Positions 20,601 through 62,975 of a stretch of DNA of 64,000 bases are shown here, in pieces. The stretch lies in NCBI GenBank assembly GCA_951640165.1, contig OX621238.1, positions 29,102,001 to 29,166,000 of the forward strand. The letters run 5' to 3'. The notes below the pieces were generated by a model. It was not told where the DNA came from. It worked only from the letters and a program-made list of their open reading frames with translations, and made no database searches. Numbering within the stretch: the stretch's first letter is position 1; each line of letters starts with the position of its first letter. The stretch is from Pseudoips prasinana (taxonomy: Eukaryota; Arthropoda; Insecta; Lepidoptera; Nolidae). The position numbers and the translations under genes were made by a program.

Positions 20601-21831
20601 CGTTTACGGAACTCCACAGCTATTGATGCTCTCCGGAATTGGACCAAAAGACCATTTAAAAGAAATGAATATTGATGTGATACTTGATCTGCCCGTTGGA
20701 GATAATTTAATAGATCATGCTGCAGTACAAGTAACATATAAAACGAAAGAATATGTCATTCCTTTGATTTCTCCTAAAATTTTAGATGTTTTAAATTTCA
20801 ATCAGGTTCCTTTTGGTATAATGTTAGGGTCAGTGGCTTTAAATAAATCCCAAACAACAGATCCTAACTATCAAGCATATTGTCTGCTCTTTCCACATGA
20901 CACGCCATCACTCACATGGACTTGTGCAAACCCATTAGGATTTCGAACCGACATCTGTGATAGTTTACAGCAACAGGTAATATCAAGAGATGCTTTATTT
21001 TGTTTTCTTCTTAATCTCCAGCCAAAATCTAGGGGCACGGTCCGCCTGAAGAGCACTGATCCTTTTGACGATCCCGAAATTATAACAGGGTATTATACCG
21101 AAAAGAAAGATTTGGAGAATATGGAAAAGAACCTTCGAGATTTCATAAAAGTGGGTAAATCAAGATTTTTCGAAGAAGAAGGAGCAAAATTAGTTGGGTT
21201 AGATATAGAAAAGTGTAAAGACATGAAACATGGCAGCTCTGACTTCTGGCAATGTTATATTTTACATAGAACAATAAGTTCATTCCAGACTGTTGGTACA
21301 TGTGCTATGGGAACTGTCGTAAATGGTAAGCTAAAAATGAACGACGTCGAGAATGTTAGAATTGTCGATGCAAGTATTATGCCGGTGGACCCTAGTGGAG
21401 CCCCTATGGCAGCTGTTATAATGATAGCAGAAAAAGCAGCAGATATGATTAGAAACGACAACTCCGAGTTAAACTCAAGCTCCGAGAAATCTCTTCCTTT
21501 CTCGGACATATTGCTGAATATAACGAACACTTTAACTGATGTTGTAAAAGAAGTGAATCCAGAAACCGGAGATGCGATAAAAAACGCCACCGCCGAGTTA
21601 GCCCCTAGCTCCGAGGATTCTATTCCCATCTTGGACATATCCCGGAATATAAGCAACTCCATAACTAATATTACTAAAAAGGTGATTCCAGAAACAGCAG
21701 ATCCAATTGAAGACGACGGCTCGGAACCCGACTCTGACGGCGAGAATTCCATTCCTCTCTCGAACATATTTTCGAAAATAATTAACGGCTTAAATGGTTA
21801 CAACCCCTTAAATGCCATTATCCGGCACTAG
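14536..21831 (+). CDS. GMC oxidoreductase family protein (glucose-dehydrogenase-like), three exons, probably non-catalytic
   Basis: Joined coding exons 14536-14644, 15453-15586 and 19960-21831 give 704 residues in consistent phases (1, then 0). The GMC family binds FAD and oxidises alcohols or sugars; insect members are mostly secreted. Visible are the FAD motif VVGGGTAGC (G47, G49, G52), the GMC signature [13 protein letters not shown] near residue 121, a second signature [16 protein letters not shown] near 295-310, and the C-terminal domain ending [17 protein letters not shown]. The usual catalytic His (HPVGTCKMG) is Q524 ([10 protein letters not shown]), and the usual Asn (SGNPNA) is M564 (SGAPMA), so redox chemistry is doubtful. 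Residues 583-704 form an added tail of three repeats, making it longer than the usual ~600-630 residues. The N-terminus has a short hydrophobic run but no strong signal peptide. Exon 1 is the least certain part. Confidence 0.85.
14967..15425 (+). repeat. tRNA-derived SINE, interrupted
   Basis: Head at 14967-15045 (ggcctggtggttagagaacc; B-box gggttcgattccc; cacccggaacaaat). The matching tail (tatgtttatcagttgtctg ... tagtacaagc, ctttgcttagtttg) appears only at 15310-15400. About 200 bases between them contain a second tRNA-like head (15125). Confidence 0.65.
15125..15240 (+). repeat. second tRNA-like SINE head, different family
   Basis: gtgcggtggcgtagcagtta (A-box-like) and gtgggttcgattccct (B-box) lie about 50 bases apart. 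The bases between differ from the neighbouring SINE, so a second SINE appears to have inserted into the first. Confidence 0.55.
15453..15586 (+). CDS. GMC gene exon 2 (FAD-binding motif)
   Basis: Begins after AG at 15451-15452 and ends before GTAAGT at 15587. It reads [17 protein letters not shown] or NDTW... at its first codon, depending on the base donated by exon 1, then [20 protein letters not shown] and GNPPVTAF. This is the Rossmann beta-alpha-beta unit with GxGxxG and the VEAGG end of the second strand, both hallmarks of GMC flavoproteins. Confidence 0.92.
15907..16781. mobile_element. hAT-like non-autonomous DNA transposon with 8-bp target duplication
   Basis: CTAGATAG is repeated exactly at 15899-15906 and 16782-16789. 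The element begins TAGGAGTGGGCGTTAA and ends TTAACGACCCACCACTA, an imperfect inverted repeat (TAGTGGTGGGTCGTTAA on the other strand). The interior is rich in repeated GTTAACG-type motifs and has no transposase frame. An 8-bp duplication and a TAG.GTGGG-like terminus fit the hAT superfamily. Confidence 0.75.
17061..17090. repeat. perfect inverted repeat (hairpin) at the edge of the RTE insertion
   Basis: gtaccgccaa (17061-17070) and ttggcggtac (17081-17090) are exact reverse complements around a 10-base loop; two more bases pair on each side. The loop carries tatgtgatta, which resembles the RTE target duplication. Confidence 0.75.
17108..19565 (+). mobile_element. RTE-like non-LTR retrotransposon, 5'-truncated, in GMC intron 2
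   Basis: Contains the 3' part of an endonuclease domain, a full reverse transcriptase and a 3' end finishing in (GAT)n. The direct repeat gtgattatta lies at 17095-17104 and 19566-19575 and is the likely target duplication; an alternative 13-base match atatgtgattatt at 17070-17082 makes the left edge uncertain by about 25 bases. Fragments of the same 3' end lie reversed at about 31602-31680 and 62835-62975. Confidence 0.85.
17190..19397 (+). pseudogene. RTE-like ORF: endonuclease C-terminus plus reverse transcriptase
   Basis: An open frame of 735 codons, starting inside the protein. The endonuclease part shows [30 protein letters not shown] and [10 protein letters not shown]. The reverse transcriptase shows [65 protein letters not shown] and the catalytic LRFADDIVV. 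The thumb region reads [16 protein letters not shown]. Upstream, the same domain continues in another frame ([16 protein letters not shown] near 17145-17190), so there is one frameshift near 17145. Downstream a stop at 19395 cuts the conserved tail; the final ~30 residues of the family can be read further on, near 19450-19550, after an apparent deletion. It was intact recently but is now inactive. Confidence 0.9.
19960..21831 (+). CDS. GMC gene exon 3 (substrate-binding and C-terminal domains, repeat tail)
   Basis: Starts after AG 19958-19959 with [19 protein letters not shown] in the phase left by exon 2, and runs to TAG at 21829-21831. It carries the two GMC signatures (near residues 121 and 295) and the C-terminal domain. 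From residue 583 three similar segments begin at 583, 626 and 669, each with a SSEKSLP-, SSEDSIP- or DGENSIP-type motif ten residues in. Four NxS/T sites lie in this tail. Confidence 0.93.
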   Translation: MPGLSYLLQDSYEDYNYSSTYDDVAASSQNGHTKFASGKMLGGSASFSYNIHTRGTRSNFDYWAEISGDDSWRYENVLKYFIKSESLHDDEILDVYPDYHGTEGPTGLTRELHPELNDYFVAFAEMGNPHVLDLNADISVGYTQPQYTIYKNVRQTPAITYFRDAKDYSNLHYCKETRVTKIIMNGTVAVGVKAVHAGETYIWKARKEIIISAGVYGTPQLLMLSGIGPKDHLKEMNIDVILDLPVGDNLIDHAAVQVTYKTKEYVIPLISPKILDVLNFNQVPFGIMLGSVALNKSQTTDPNYQAYCLLFPHDTPSLTWTCANPLGFRTDICDSLQQQVISRDALFCFLLNLQPKSRGTVRLKSTDPFDDPEIITGYYTEKKDLENMEKNLRDFIKVGKSRFFEEEGAKLVGLDIEKCKDMKHGSSDFWQCYILHRTISSFQTVGTCAMGTVVNGKLKMNDVENVRIVDASIMPVDPSGAPMAAVIMIAEKAADMIRNDNSELNSSSEKSLPFSDILLNITNTLTDVVKEVNPETGDAIKNATAELAPSSEDSIPILDISRNISNSITNITKKVIPETADPIEDDGSEPDSDGENSIPLSNIFSKIINGLNGYNPLNAIIRH

Positions 21832-21992
21832 TGAGAAACATCTTGTTTTTTGTGCATTGCTTTGTGCAGCTATTGGTGAACCTTACGGGTGAGACCGACT
21901 ACCTTCAACACTCAGACCACTATGCTTTGACGGCAACCGGCAAGGCATCTCCTTAAGCTTCAAAACCTGTACCAAAAGCCCTAGAAAGCTGT

Positions 21993-21998
21993 AATAAA
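21993..21998 (+). terminator. candidate polyadenylation signal of the GMC gene
   Basis: AATAAA about 160 bases after the stop. Further AATAAA copies follow near 22070. Confidence 0.5.
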
Positions 21999-22624
21999 AA
22001 TCCTATAAACGAACAAAACTATATCATTATAAAGGTTATTAAATAATTTAAAATTAAAGAAAATTTATAAATAAATATTTAGTAAAATTTATAAAACTAT
22101 ATGTAGATACTCTTTGTCTGCGTAGCGTAGCCATGACATGTCCGGATTCAGGGCTCCAATATCCACCGCGTGCAGCGTTTCACGCATCTTGTCGTGGTTG
22201 CAAAGTTTTAGAGATGGCAACCCTACGTGACGGCATGGTTCGAGTATCGCTCTTAAATGCAACGCTCGCGTAAACAGAGAAACCAAGTTTAGTTTCCCTG
22301 TCTACGAACGCTCGCTAATATTATTTGGTTTTATGACTTAACCAATGTTTGTATATTTATATAGCAACTTGTAGTAGGACTTCTCGGTATAAAATAACGT
22401 CCTACCGAGAAATTGCTGACTGATGCTTGCCTATGTAAAATGAAGATGCCACACTTAATATACTGACACTAAATATACAGACAAGGGTCTATGTTCACTA
22501 CAAGTTTTATACGCGCTGTTAACGCGCGTCATTCACCCAGTCCCTAATCAGCGACGGTGACCCGTCACATAACGTAACGACCACATTTTCCAATTTATTT
22601 AACATTGTTCACTTACGGCGGTGT

Positions 22625-22830
22625 GGTCCAAGCTCTCCAGTTGTCTTCTGACATAGCTTAACGATTGTTGTCTAATGACTTCAACCGAGCTGACCATATA
22701 ACGTGCATTTCATACTGAGACGCTCAGAAATCAAAGCAGTTATACTGTTAGCTATATATCTGACTGACCGAGAACTTAAGAGCTTAACCTCGCCGTCGAG
22801 TTCTACACTGGCGAGAGCAACTGTTTAATA
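22625..22830 (-). repeat. 5S-rRNA-derived SINE, degenerate
   Basis: On the - strand the block around 22755-22815 reads like 5S rRNA (gaggttaagctcttaagttc ... ggtcagtc). Its tail to 22630 matches the tail of the copies at 33735, 40878 and 51140 (gagcgtctc, cattagacaa, ctatgtcag). Confidence 0.65.
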
Positions 22831-24629
22831 AATATGTCAAAATGTATTCTAACATAAGTTGTGTTCTCATAAACTTTTGCGAAATACTTACTTCGAGCAA
22901 ACGAGTATACGTCACCGTGGAAGTCAGAATACAATATTACAAACAAGGAAACCTAAATCAGGAGCAAAATAAAAAAATCTCATAATAGATTAACAGTGTT
23001 TATATTTGTTTTGAGGTTAATATTACGTGTGCCTTGTGGCTTTAGGTACCTTTAGGAAAAAGCACTAAAAGATATCTAAAAACATATCAGAAAACATTAT
23101 CAACATCATTAGTTAACAAGTGTTTTGTAACGTGACAAGTGTTACAATATTATGTACAATAATGTTTACGTTTCCATCTAAACTGTATTTCGAATTCAAG
23201 ACTAATTATGTAAACAAACACTACCCACTTTTCATTTACATCTATATATTGGTCATTTGACGGCTTGTAAAAAAACATTATGACATGGGGTATGAGGTTT
23301 GTTTACATAAATAGACACTACGGATTGTCTATGATCCGGAGCAGACATTAGTTTGTGCACTACAATTATAATATTACGTAATTCTAGAAATATAAAACTT
23401 TACAATATAATATAGTGCAATTAGAAACATTCAAAATGTAGAGGCGGTTTGTACCAAACAACTAAACTTACACTTTAAACTAAAGTAACATTCATTTTTT
23501 AGTTTGTAACGGTGGATGATTTTTGTGTGACATAAGGGCGCCATTACAATAAGAGTGGCAACGTCACGATGTATCGACCTATTTATTAATTTTACAATTG
23601 TGTCTTACTTTATATAAAAAAGATGAATATAAAATAGATATTTGTTTCGGTATGTGTGATCGTGGTAAGGTTACACGCAAACAGAAGCGATACAGACCGG
23701 AGGATTTTTATCTTAATTTAATAAATGTCAAACACTACTACAAAATTTTCGTGTTTAAAGTAGTCGCCTCATTACTACTCTGGCCTCCTACAGGAGACCG
23801 CTTAGTGTTAGCTATATATAGAAGATCTGATCCAGGATGTGCTTTGTGAGTTATATTACCCTAGTTCGGATCTGGTCTTCATTATTCCTTTTTATTTAAC
23901 CCACCTTTCCAATATAAACCCAGCTAAAAATAATAACACCCAGATAAATTCATCATAATTTAATTTGAAAAAAAAAACTGACGATAAAAAGTGACATCGC
24001 CAGTCTCATTGTAATGGCGGCCATAGTGAACTTTGGCATAATCTTCCACATAAAAATTTGGAAATGTGACTTAAAATACAATTACACTAAAATCTATTCA
24101 TTAGTGTAGAAAATTACTTTAACGATTACTTTAACGTGGAAGATTTCGATTATAGAAAAATAATAGTACTCAATATTTAGTAACAAAACGATTACTAATA
24201 TGGTTTATCTCTCAAACCTACATAATAATATTGGCATTCAATGTTAAGGAAGCAGAATCTCAAGTAAGTCTTACTCTATAACAAATTTACATTGTAACAA
24301 TTTTTTCTACATACTCATAATTAACATACTTAATATTAAAGCTTGCCTTTATTTACATACTAAAATATGTTAAAACTCATGAAACTACGCAACATAGAAA
24401 AATATATAATTATAGTTTAAGAATCCATAAATGATAAATGCCAATGGAAACTTACTTAGAATAAAATTAAATATCACGTATTCACTGTCTTTGTCCCTCC
24501 GCAGGCGGAGGATGCTTGTACGTGGCAGATAACACTTTAACTTTAACTTCAAAAAAAATCGTCTAAAAATGGCAAATAGTACCGATGTCGACAACTAATG
24601 TCAGATTTGAAATGGAAATTTGTGTAATA

Positions 24630-24714
24630 ATTTAATTGATTTTGACGACAATACATTGATATAACTAGTACACAACTAGTAATATCAATGTAGTGTCGTC
24701 AAAATCAATTAAAT
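24630..24714. repeat. 40-bp near-perfect inverted repeat with 5-base loop
   Basis: Arms 24630-24669 and 24675-24714 pair at 38 of 40 positions (atttaattgattttgacgac ... on the left, its complement on the right). Probably a foldback/MITE remnant. A partial relative (tgtgacgacaatttgatgc) lies near 24891. Confidence 0.75.
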
Positions 24715-26314
24715 CTTGTCCAAAAAAATATGGATAATCCATTATTCATTATTTTACTTCATACTTTTTTGACAATATTGTGTATTAGAATAGCGTGTAT
24801 AATTATAAAATATTGTACCTAAAATCTATTTAAATAAATATGAAGGATTGTATCTTTGTCCTTTTCGTGTTCCTAAACCCTTGAATCAATTGTGACGACA
24901 ATTTGATGCAAAAGTCATCGAAAGTATAAATTAAATATTTTTTTTGCTTCACTTAGCAGTGCAACGCATTCCGAGTACAGTTATAAATAAAATTTATACT
25001 AAACCACTAAATCGAAACGATAAAACTAAGAAGTTTCCATGAACCAATAGTGGTATTTGGTATAGAATATATTAAAGTACATTGCAGTACATTCGGATGT
25101 CAGGTTTTTGAACGCATAGTTACCTATCCGTTTAGAGTCAACACCCGCATTATTAATATCATAATTATGGCAAACCACTCTTATTCATCCTCGTAATAAT
25201 AGGATTTGAAAGAAGTATTTTAACTTGTAATTTCTGACGTTCAGATATTTAAAAAGACATTCGTTTATTTTAGAGGCACCCAAAAACCAGTGTGCCACCA
25301 CGCCCGGGTACACGAATTAAAGGTACAATACTTACGTAGGTACTTCACTTTCATGCCTGCTACGTATGTATTCATAATACAGACCCGCCATACCTATAGA
25401 CACTGTATATGAAATGTATTTTTTTCTTCGATATCTTCGATGTTCTTGACTACAAATACATTTAAACCATGACTAAATTAATGATTAAATTAATTATATT
25501 GTTCTGGAGTCAATGCAATACCAATCAATGTTAATATAATTATATGTATTTCTTTCTATACCTGTTCTTATAAAAAGAACAGCGCATCTTTAGTCGTGGC
25601 AATTTAGTTTTTTTTAGAGCGAAATAATGGCATTAGACTCCGCTGACAAATTATGTTTGAGTAGTTTGACAGTTCTATTTCTACCCTGTCCTTTTCATAC
25701 GAGCTATATTAGAGAGAGATGTAATGACAATGTATTGAAAACCAGAATTAAAAAAAAAGAATAAATATAAGAGTTTTATATTTCTGGGGAGGTCCGATTT
25801 TTTGTAATATCCACTAAACTAATTTTAATATGATTACATTTTAGTAGTATCAATATAGTTTTAGTTAACTGTAGACCAATGTACCCGGTGCGCATAATTG
25901 GTACGCGTATTATAAACTGTTTCAGTAGTTTGACATTTAAATAAAAATAAATGTGAAGGGTTCAAGTGTTATCTGCCATGTTCTGTCATACAACAATATG
26001 CATTTATCTAGCTAGAATACACACATTCTATTATAATTCATATAAAAAATAGTCATATGAAGACCTTATATACCAACTGTTACATGGTAGGTGTGAATTA
26101 TTGTAAATAGACTAATCATTACTGACCACAAAATAGACCATTCTCTCGTTCTGCTATACGAGTTTAAGACAGATAGTAAACTAATAGAAAAATAAACTGT
26201 AATAGTTTCATTCATCCTACACGTTATTGTATAAAATATTTAAATTTAATTGCCATAAAACGGGTTGTATAGAAATCCAGGGGTAAAAGCACAGTTTGTT
26301 TGTACTAGCTGTGC

Positions 26315-26515
26315 CCGCGACTTCGTCCGCGTGTTAATTAGTTTATTTCGTTTTTTAGTAAAATAAAAGACTTTTTCTAAAATAAAAGTAGCCTAAGTTA
26401 CTCCTTATTACATCAGCTACCTGCCAATAAAAGTCCCGTCAAAATCGGTCCAGCCATTTCAGAGATTAGCCGGAACAAACAGACAGACAGACAGACAAAA
26501 ATTGTAAAAAATGTT
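26315..26515 (+). repeat. common lepidopteran repeat, 'tagctgtgcccgcgacttcg' type
   Basis: Begins ctagctgtgcccgcgacttc, ends with aatcggtccagccatttcag and the (cagacaga)n block followed by aaaattgtaaaa. Very widespread in moth and butterfly genomes. A reversed, diverged relative lies at 41910-42104. Confidence 0.7.
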
Positions 26516-27639
26516 ATTTTGGTGTATGTACCGTATATATATTCATATTTATGTAGTAAAAACCGGCTATTTCAATATTACAAACAGACACTCCAATTTT
26601 ATTTATTTGTATAGATGTACATCCCATACATAAGCTAAATTGTGATTTAGAGGTATGTGAAAGGAGCCGCGTTATAACGATACGCATAAGAAATATCGAT
26701 GCGATATATCTCATGCGTCTGCGCACCTTGGGCAAGCTGCAGGAACAGTTTGTCAGTTACGTAGTTTGGCTGATTTTTTTAGGTAGCAAAAGTATGTTAA
26801 GCTGTCAGCATTACCCAATTTTGGGCTTGAAAAATACAAATCTTATGATCGACACGATGACAAGAAGATTATGATCCGGTCACTATTCACCTCTCAATTT
26901 CTGTGAACAGAGATGGGGACAATATCCATATGTTGTCCCTATCTCTATTCACCCCTGGACCTCTATTCACCCCGTCTTACCGTTACCTCAAGAACCGCGG
27001 TCCCACGGTCCGGACCACGGCATCGCCTAAATATAGTATTTATACGACCAATAGTTACGACTATACAATAATATCACACGCACGTTCGCGCACATTCACT
27101 CTCATACAGATACAATATACATATAACAACAATGGAAGAATTATCAGAAGCCCGTGTCATCATCGTTTCCTACGAAAAAATGGACTTAATATAAATAGAA
27201 CGCTCATGAATCCAATGTTAACAAATTATAAATTGTATTACGTGCTTGGATTCGTCGCTGTGGCACTGGGGCGCGTGGGGACGCGTACGGACGCGTGCGG
27301 AACCCTCACAGAGGTCCAACACTGACGGACAACACAATTCGACGATAGCCATTCTGAGAACCCAACTAGAAGGACGTAAACACTTAATTATTTGTCGAAC
27401 ACTTAATTAATTTGTTACCTAGCCGATAGGAACACGGCTGCCAATGAATTTACGTTTAGATTTAACCTAACATATTACTCAGGTCATTTCTAAGCAGACA
27501 GCCCACAACTGGTTTGGTGAATGTGCTTAAAACTTGTAATGGGATATCCAATACCTACATTTACAGTGTGTTAGCTAAAAGGTATTCACCGCCTAAATTG
27601 GTTGCCCAGAATCGTTATTACATTCCGATATACATAAAA

Positions 27640-27675
27640 TAACCGGCCAAGTGCGATCACACTCTCACACGAACA
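27640..27675 (-). repeat. short fragment of the 'cttggccgg' repeat family
   Basis: aaccggccaagtgcgatcac resembles the complement of the terminal block found at 8440-8474. Confidence 0.5.
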
Positions 27676-27844
27676 TTGTGAATATATAGTATTTTTATTT
27701 TTACCTTTATTTTCTTTTTATTACTGGTTGTTGCAATAGAATTACACAATCTGGGATAAATTTAACTGTCAACCTATTACAGCTGAGCCATGTGATTCCC
27801 GGCCCAGAATGCATAACAGGGCTACCTTCCCGTGGGTGACGTAA

Positions 27845-27935
27845 AATAATAATATAATATCCTGGGACATTATTCACACACGGTCATCTGATCCCAAACT
27901 AAGCAGAGCTTGTACCATGGAAACCAGATAACTGA
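27845..27935 (-). repeat. tRNA-derived SINE, 3' part only, reversed
   Basis: aatatcctgggacattattc, acacacggtcatctgatccc and aaactaagcagagcttgtac match the reversed SINE tail at 7882. The tRNA-like head is missing. Confidence 0.7.
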
Positions 27936-30454
27936 TATACTACATATACTATTTTTATTTTGTAAATACATACTTATACTGACTATGTTAAACTCAGCCC
28001 ATCAGCAGTGGTCTAGTTTAGGCTGATGATGAACTAATTACAGTTCATTAGATACCGCCCGCTACTAGACAGACGGACGGATAGCGCAGACGTAGTAATG
28101 GGATTCCGTTGGAACCCTTTTAAACTAAATATCTTAACCCTCTACAGTTAATAAATGAAATAATTGTTTTAAAAAACACAGAACCGTCTTCAGTTTGTCT
28201 GTATGACAACCGAATTGTACAAAATTGATACGGGACCATTTCATAAATATTCCCTTTAAAAAAATCGACTAAATATTATTTACAATAAATATATAAAAAA
28301 ACATACTGTCCTTTTGAACCTTTTACTTTTACAGTCGGTTAACAATGAAATTTTATGGCAAATAAAACTATAAACAAATCTAACATAACATTGCACGTAA
28401 GAATATACTTACCAATTATTTACAATGCAGATATCAGGTACCTACTCGTACTTTTATTGTAGTTGTATTATATAAAAGAGTAAGGTCATTAAATAGGCTA
28501 CTGTTTTGTAAATTGGCTGTAACCTTTATCCCAATTGTATTTAAGAATTTATGTAGAATAATAGAATGAAAGTAGAGCGGTGATAAGGCTGGACCGACAC
28601 TGTGGCGATTGTCACAGATTGTGGATTTTAATTGCCAGTATATCAACAAATAATAAAAATATTAAAGTAAATAACTTGTAATTTCCATGTTTATCGATAT
28701 ATGATCGCACTTATCCGGTAATTTTTGGTACACGTAACGTATGATTGATCCCTATTCTATTTTGAGTAGTTTAGTTCTACATTTTAATTAAACTTCATCT
28801 ATTAAATGTGTTATGTTCCAATCGCCTAGTTTTTATCATTCTAAAGGCGGCTAAATAATAACTATTTTAAAGTGGGCTTTGGATCTTAAAATAAGACGAA
28901 CCTAGCCTTAGCTAAACATGACAGATGATCTATATACATCATATTTTGTTTTTTTTATGTACGTTCAAAAAACAACTTTAAGTCTTCTTAAATAAAACAG
29001 CAATTCGTTTTTAATAGAGTAGTGAATAACGACCACGATTCTAAGAAATACCCAATAAACGAATGTCAATATCATTGCATTTCCTGCTCAAATAGTTCTT
29101 ATGAAACGATATCAAATCATCATCTTTAGTTGCGTCAACTTATTGGCGCGAAAACTGAGAAAATAAGCGCCACGTTAGAACTTGTTGACCAATTATGCAA
29201 TTAGGGTTTCTAAAGGGAAAAATCAAAAGTCCGAAGAAAATGCCCGATTTCCTTTGAAAAATCCTGAGATTTTTTACAGTTTGAGAATGTTGTCTCAAAC
29301 GTAATTAACGATTTAAAAAAAGTCGTAATATAATCGTTTTTATACAATGTGGATTTCGCTCAAACGATGCTTATCGCACTCAAACACCTTCTGAAGCGGC
29401 TGTATATTATAGACAATTTAAAAAATCCTGTTATTTCATGAGATTAGAAAAATCCAGCAGCAATGATGAATCTCTCAGGATGAATCCCGCATATGGTAAC
29501 CCTAAGTGCTTATTATTGGAACACGAATTATAAGCAGCTTGCCAGTTCTATGTATACCCTATTCTTTTCATACGTGGTATATTAGAGAGAGATGCAATGT
29601 CATTTAAATTAGTCTAGTGTCGTAAAAGAGAAACTGATCTAATGTAAGGAAATTTCACGTACACTAACTATTACGTATAATCCGTATATCGTATGTATGG
29701 AATACCATCGAAGTTCATCTGTGTTATAGATAAATAAATCTCATTGCACACCTTAAATAGTAGAAAATTACATAAAAGTAATATAATACCTTCTCTTTCT
29801 AGCAATATTCAACCTAATGAGTAATTTTAGAACGTTTAAATCTTGGTGGTTACGTCTTTTTGGAAGACATACAAGGACTAACTTGAAATCCATCCACTTC
29901 CATGAAATTACATACAAACTTATGATTTTCTGTGCTAGGGCTCTACCGTTTGAGTTTCCGATTGTACTTCATAGTATTGGGCGTCAGGTATCAATGGCGA
30001 AGGGTTCATACAAAACGATTCTACTCAAATCGTTTCTTGAAAAACATTATTTTTGCACAATGTTTTACACTACTTTAAAGACTACCTTATTTTTAGTATT
30101 CTTATTCTACACACACTCAACATCGTATCTGTCAGGATCACATGATTTAACGAAAGGGGCAAGCCGGTTCGCATCGGCTTTCCGGTTTCACTTCCGGAGC
30201 GTCTCGTCCGTCGCCACCGATAGGCCAGAGGCTTCAGTATGAGATTCCAAAGAAACGTGTTGATACGAACGAGTTTGAGCTCTCGACGGGCATACTGTCA
30301 TGATTGGTTACTATGGTAATGGCGGGATAAGTTTTTAGAACTTTCAAGAAGAGTATTCTTATTTAAAAAATTTACATACTGGTACGTAAATAGACGAAAT
30401 AGTGTGCTTCATGTTCGCAAATTGCATGTTTGTTAAATACCCGCAATATTGAGA

Positions 30455-30460
30455 TTTATT
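30455..30460 (-). terminator. candidate polyadenylation signal of Mkp3
   Basis: AATAAA on the - strand, about 195 bases after the stop codon of the last phosphatase exon. Confidence 0.5.
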
Positions 30461-30654
30461 TCCTTAGGGGGAGTTTTCCCATCGAGAGCTCAATTCGTTG
30501 ATAGGTTTCTCGTACGAAGCATACAGGTGCCGTCGTGACCCGGCATACGAGTTAGAAGAATTGACTTAACCGTTAGGTATGTATGTGGTCGCGCTCACTG
30601 GTGCGGGTGGGGCGGGGCGGCGGGGCGGGGGCTAGCTGGGCGCACGAAGAACTG

Positions 30655-62107
<31,453 letters not shown>

Positions 62108-62834
62108 CTGGAGGCAAAGAAAACAAGATTATAATAAGGAGTAAAACTACATTTGCTTTGATATGAAAACTTCGCCCGGAAACATGAAAACATTCAAAAT
62201 TGACCAACTGCAAAGTAAAGAACAGTGAAGAGTGCCTTCAAGTAGGTACTACCATAAATGTATCTATAATGGAGGATCGCCAGCCATGTGGTAAGGTATG
62301 GATAAAATCACAATTTGCGAAGAAACTATAATACTCGCAAACTTCGGGCCTTCAAAACATATGGTAATATTAAAATAATACAGCTCAAGTAGCTTGTACA
62401 GTGTCGCTTTGGTTCGGTTTTTCAAAGACATTACCTCATAATCATAAAACATTAACCAAAAGCTGCAATGTTTTAACCCTCACCAGTTAATTAAGTAAGA
62501 TCTCTTAGAACCGTACGTCATTAGCCAAAACACCTACGGCAAGTTGGTAGAGTTTCACTTTTGCGCCCCCACTTCTAAGACAAAATATACAACAAACATT
62601 CTTTACGTGTTTTAGTTAAATGTATGCCACCTGAGATACCCCTGGCATTATGTTGGCAGGTTCTATTTTTGCTACGCCTCTATACAAAATACCCAGAATT
62701 ATATAAAGACTGCTAGGTAGATAAATATAGCATAAATTCATATTCCATTCATCACAATAAATGTATCCTGCCGTCAGTAGTCAGTAGTTTCTTCCAATAT
62801 TCTGCAACGACATGTCATTTTCTTTTATCTGTTC

Positions 62835-62975
62835 TATTTCATCATTATCATCATATCAGTCAAAAGACGCGCACTGCTTTACAAAGGACTTCCCAAGATC
62901 TCCACAATTGCCGGTCTTGCGTTATCCGCATTCAGCGACTTACAGCGACCCTTACAAGATCATTGGTCCATCTTG
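62835..62975 (-). repeat. RTE-like 3'-end fragment, reversed
   Basis: catcattatcatcatatcag, gcgcactgctttacaaagga and ttgccggtcttgcgttatcc are the complement of the 3' end of the element at 17108-19565. It extends further into that element than the fragment at 31602. Confidence 0.7.

Larger units (their letters stand above)
21999..30454. other. long intergenic stretch between the GMC gene and the phosphatase
   Basis: No convincing gene. Open frames such as 23598-23849, 26903-27325 and 29817-30242 have no domain and no coding bias I can defend. It holds the repeats listed separately: a 5S-derived SINE, a 40-bp hairpin, a common lepidopteran repeat at 26315, and a SINE tail at 27845. Confidence 0.5.

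Noticed and set aside
26903..27325. 140-codon frame on the + strand
   Set aside because: No domain, no splice context and composition of random intergenic sequence.
29817..30242. 141-codon frame on the + strand
   Set aside because: No recognisable domain; lies in the expected downstream region of Mkp3.
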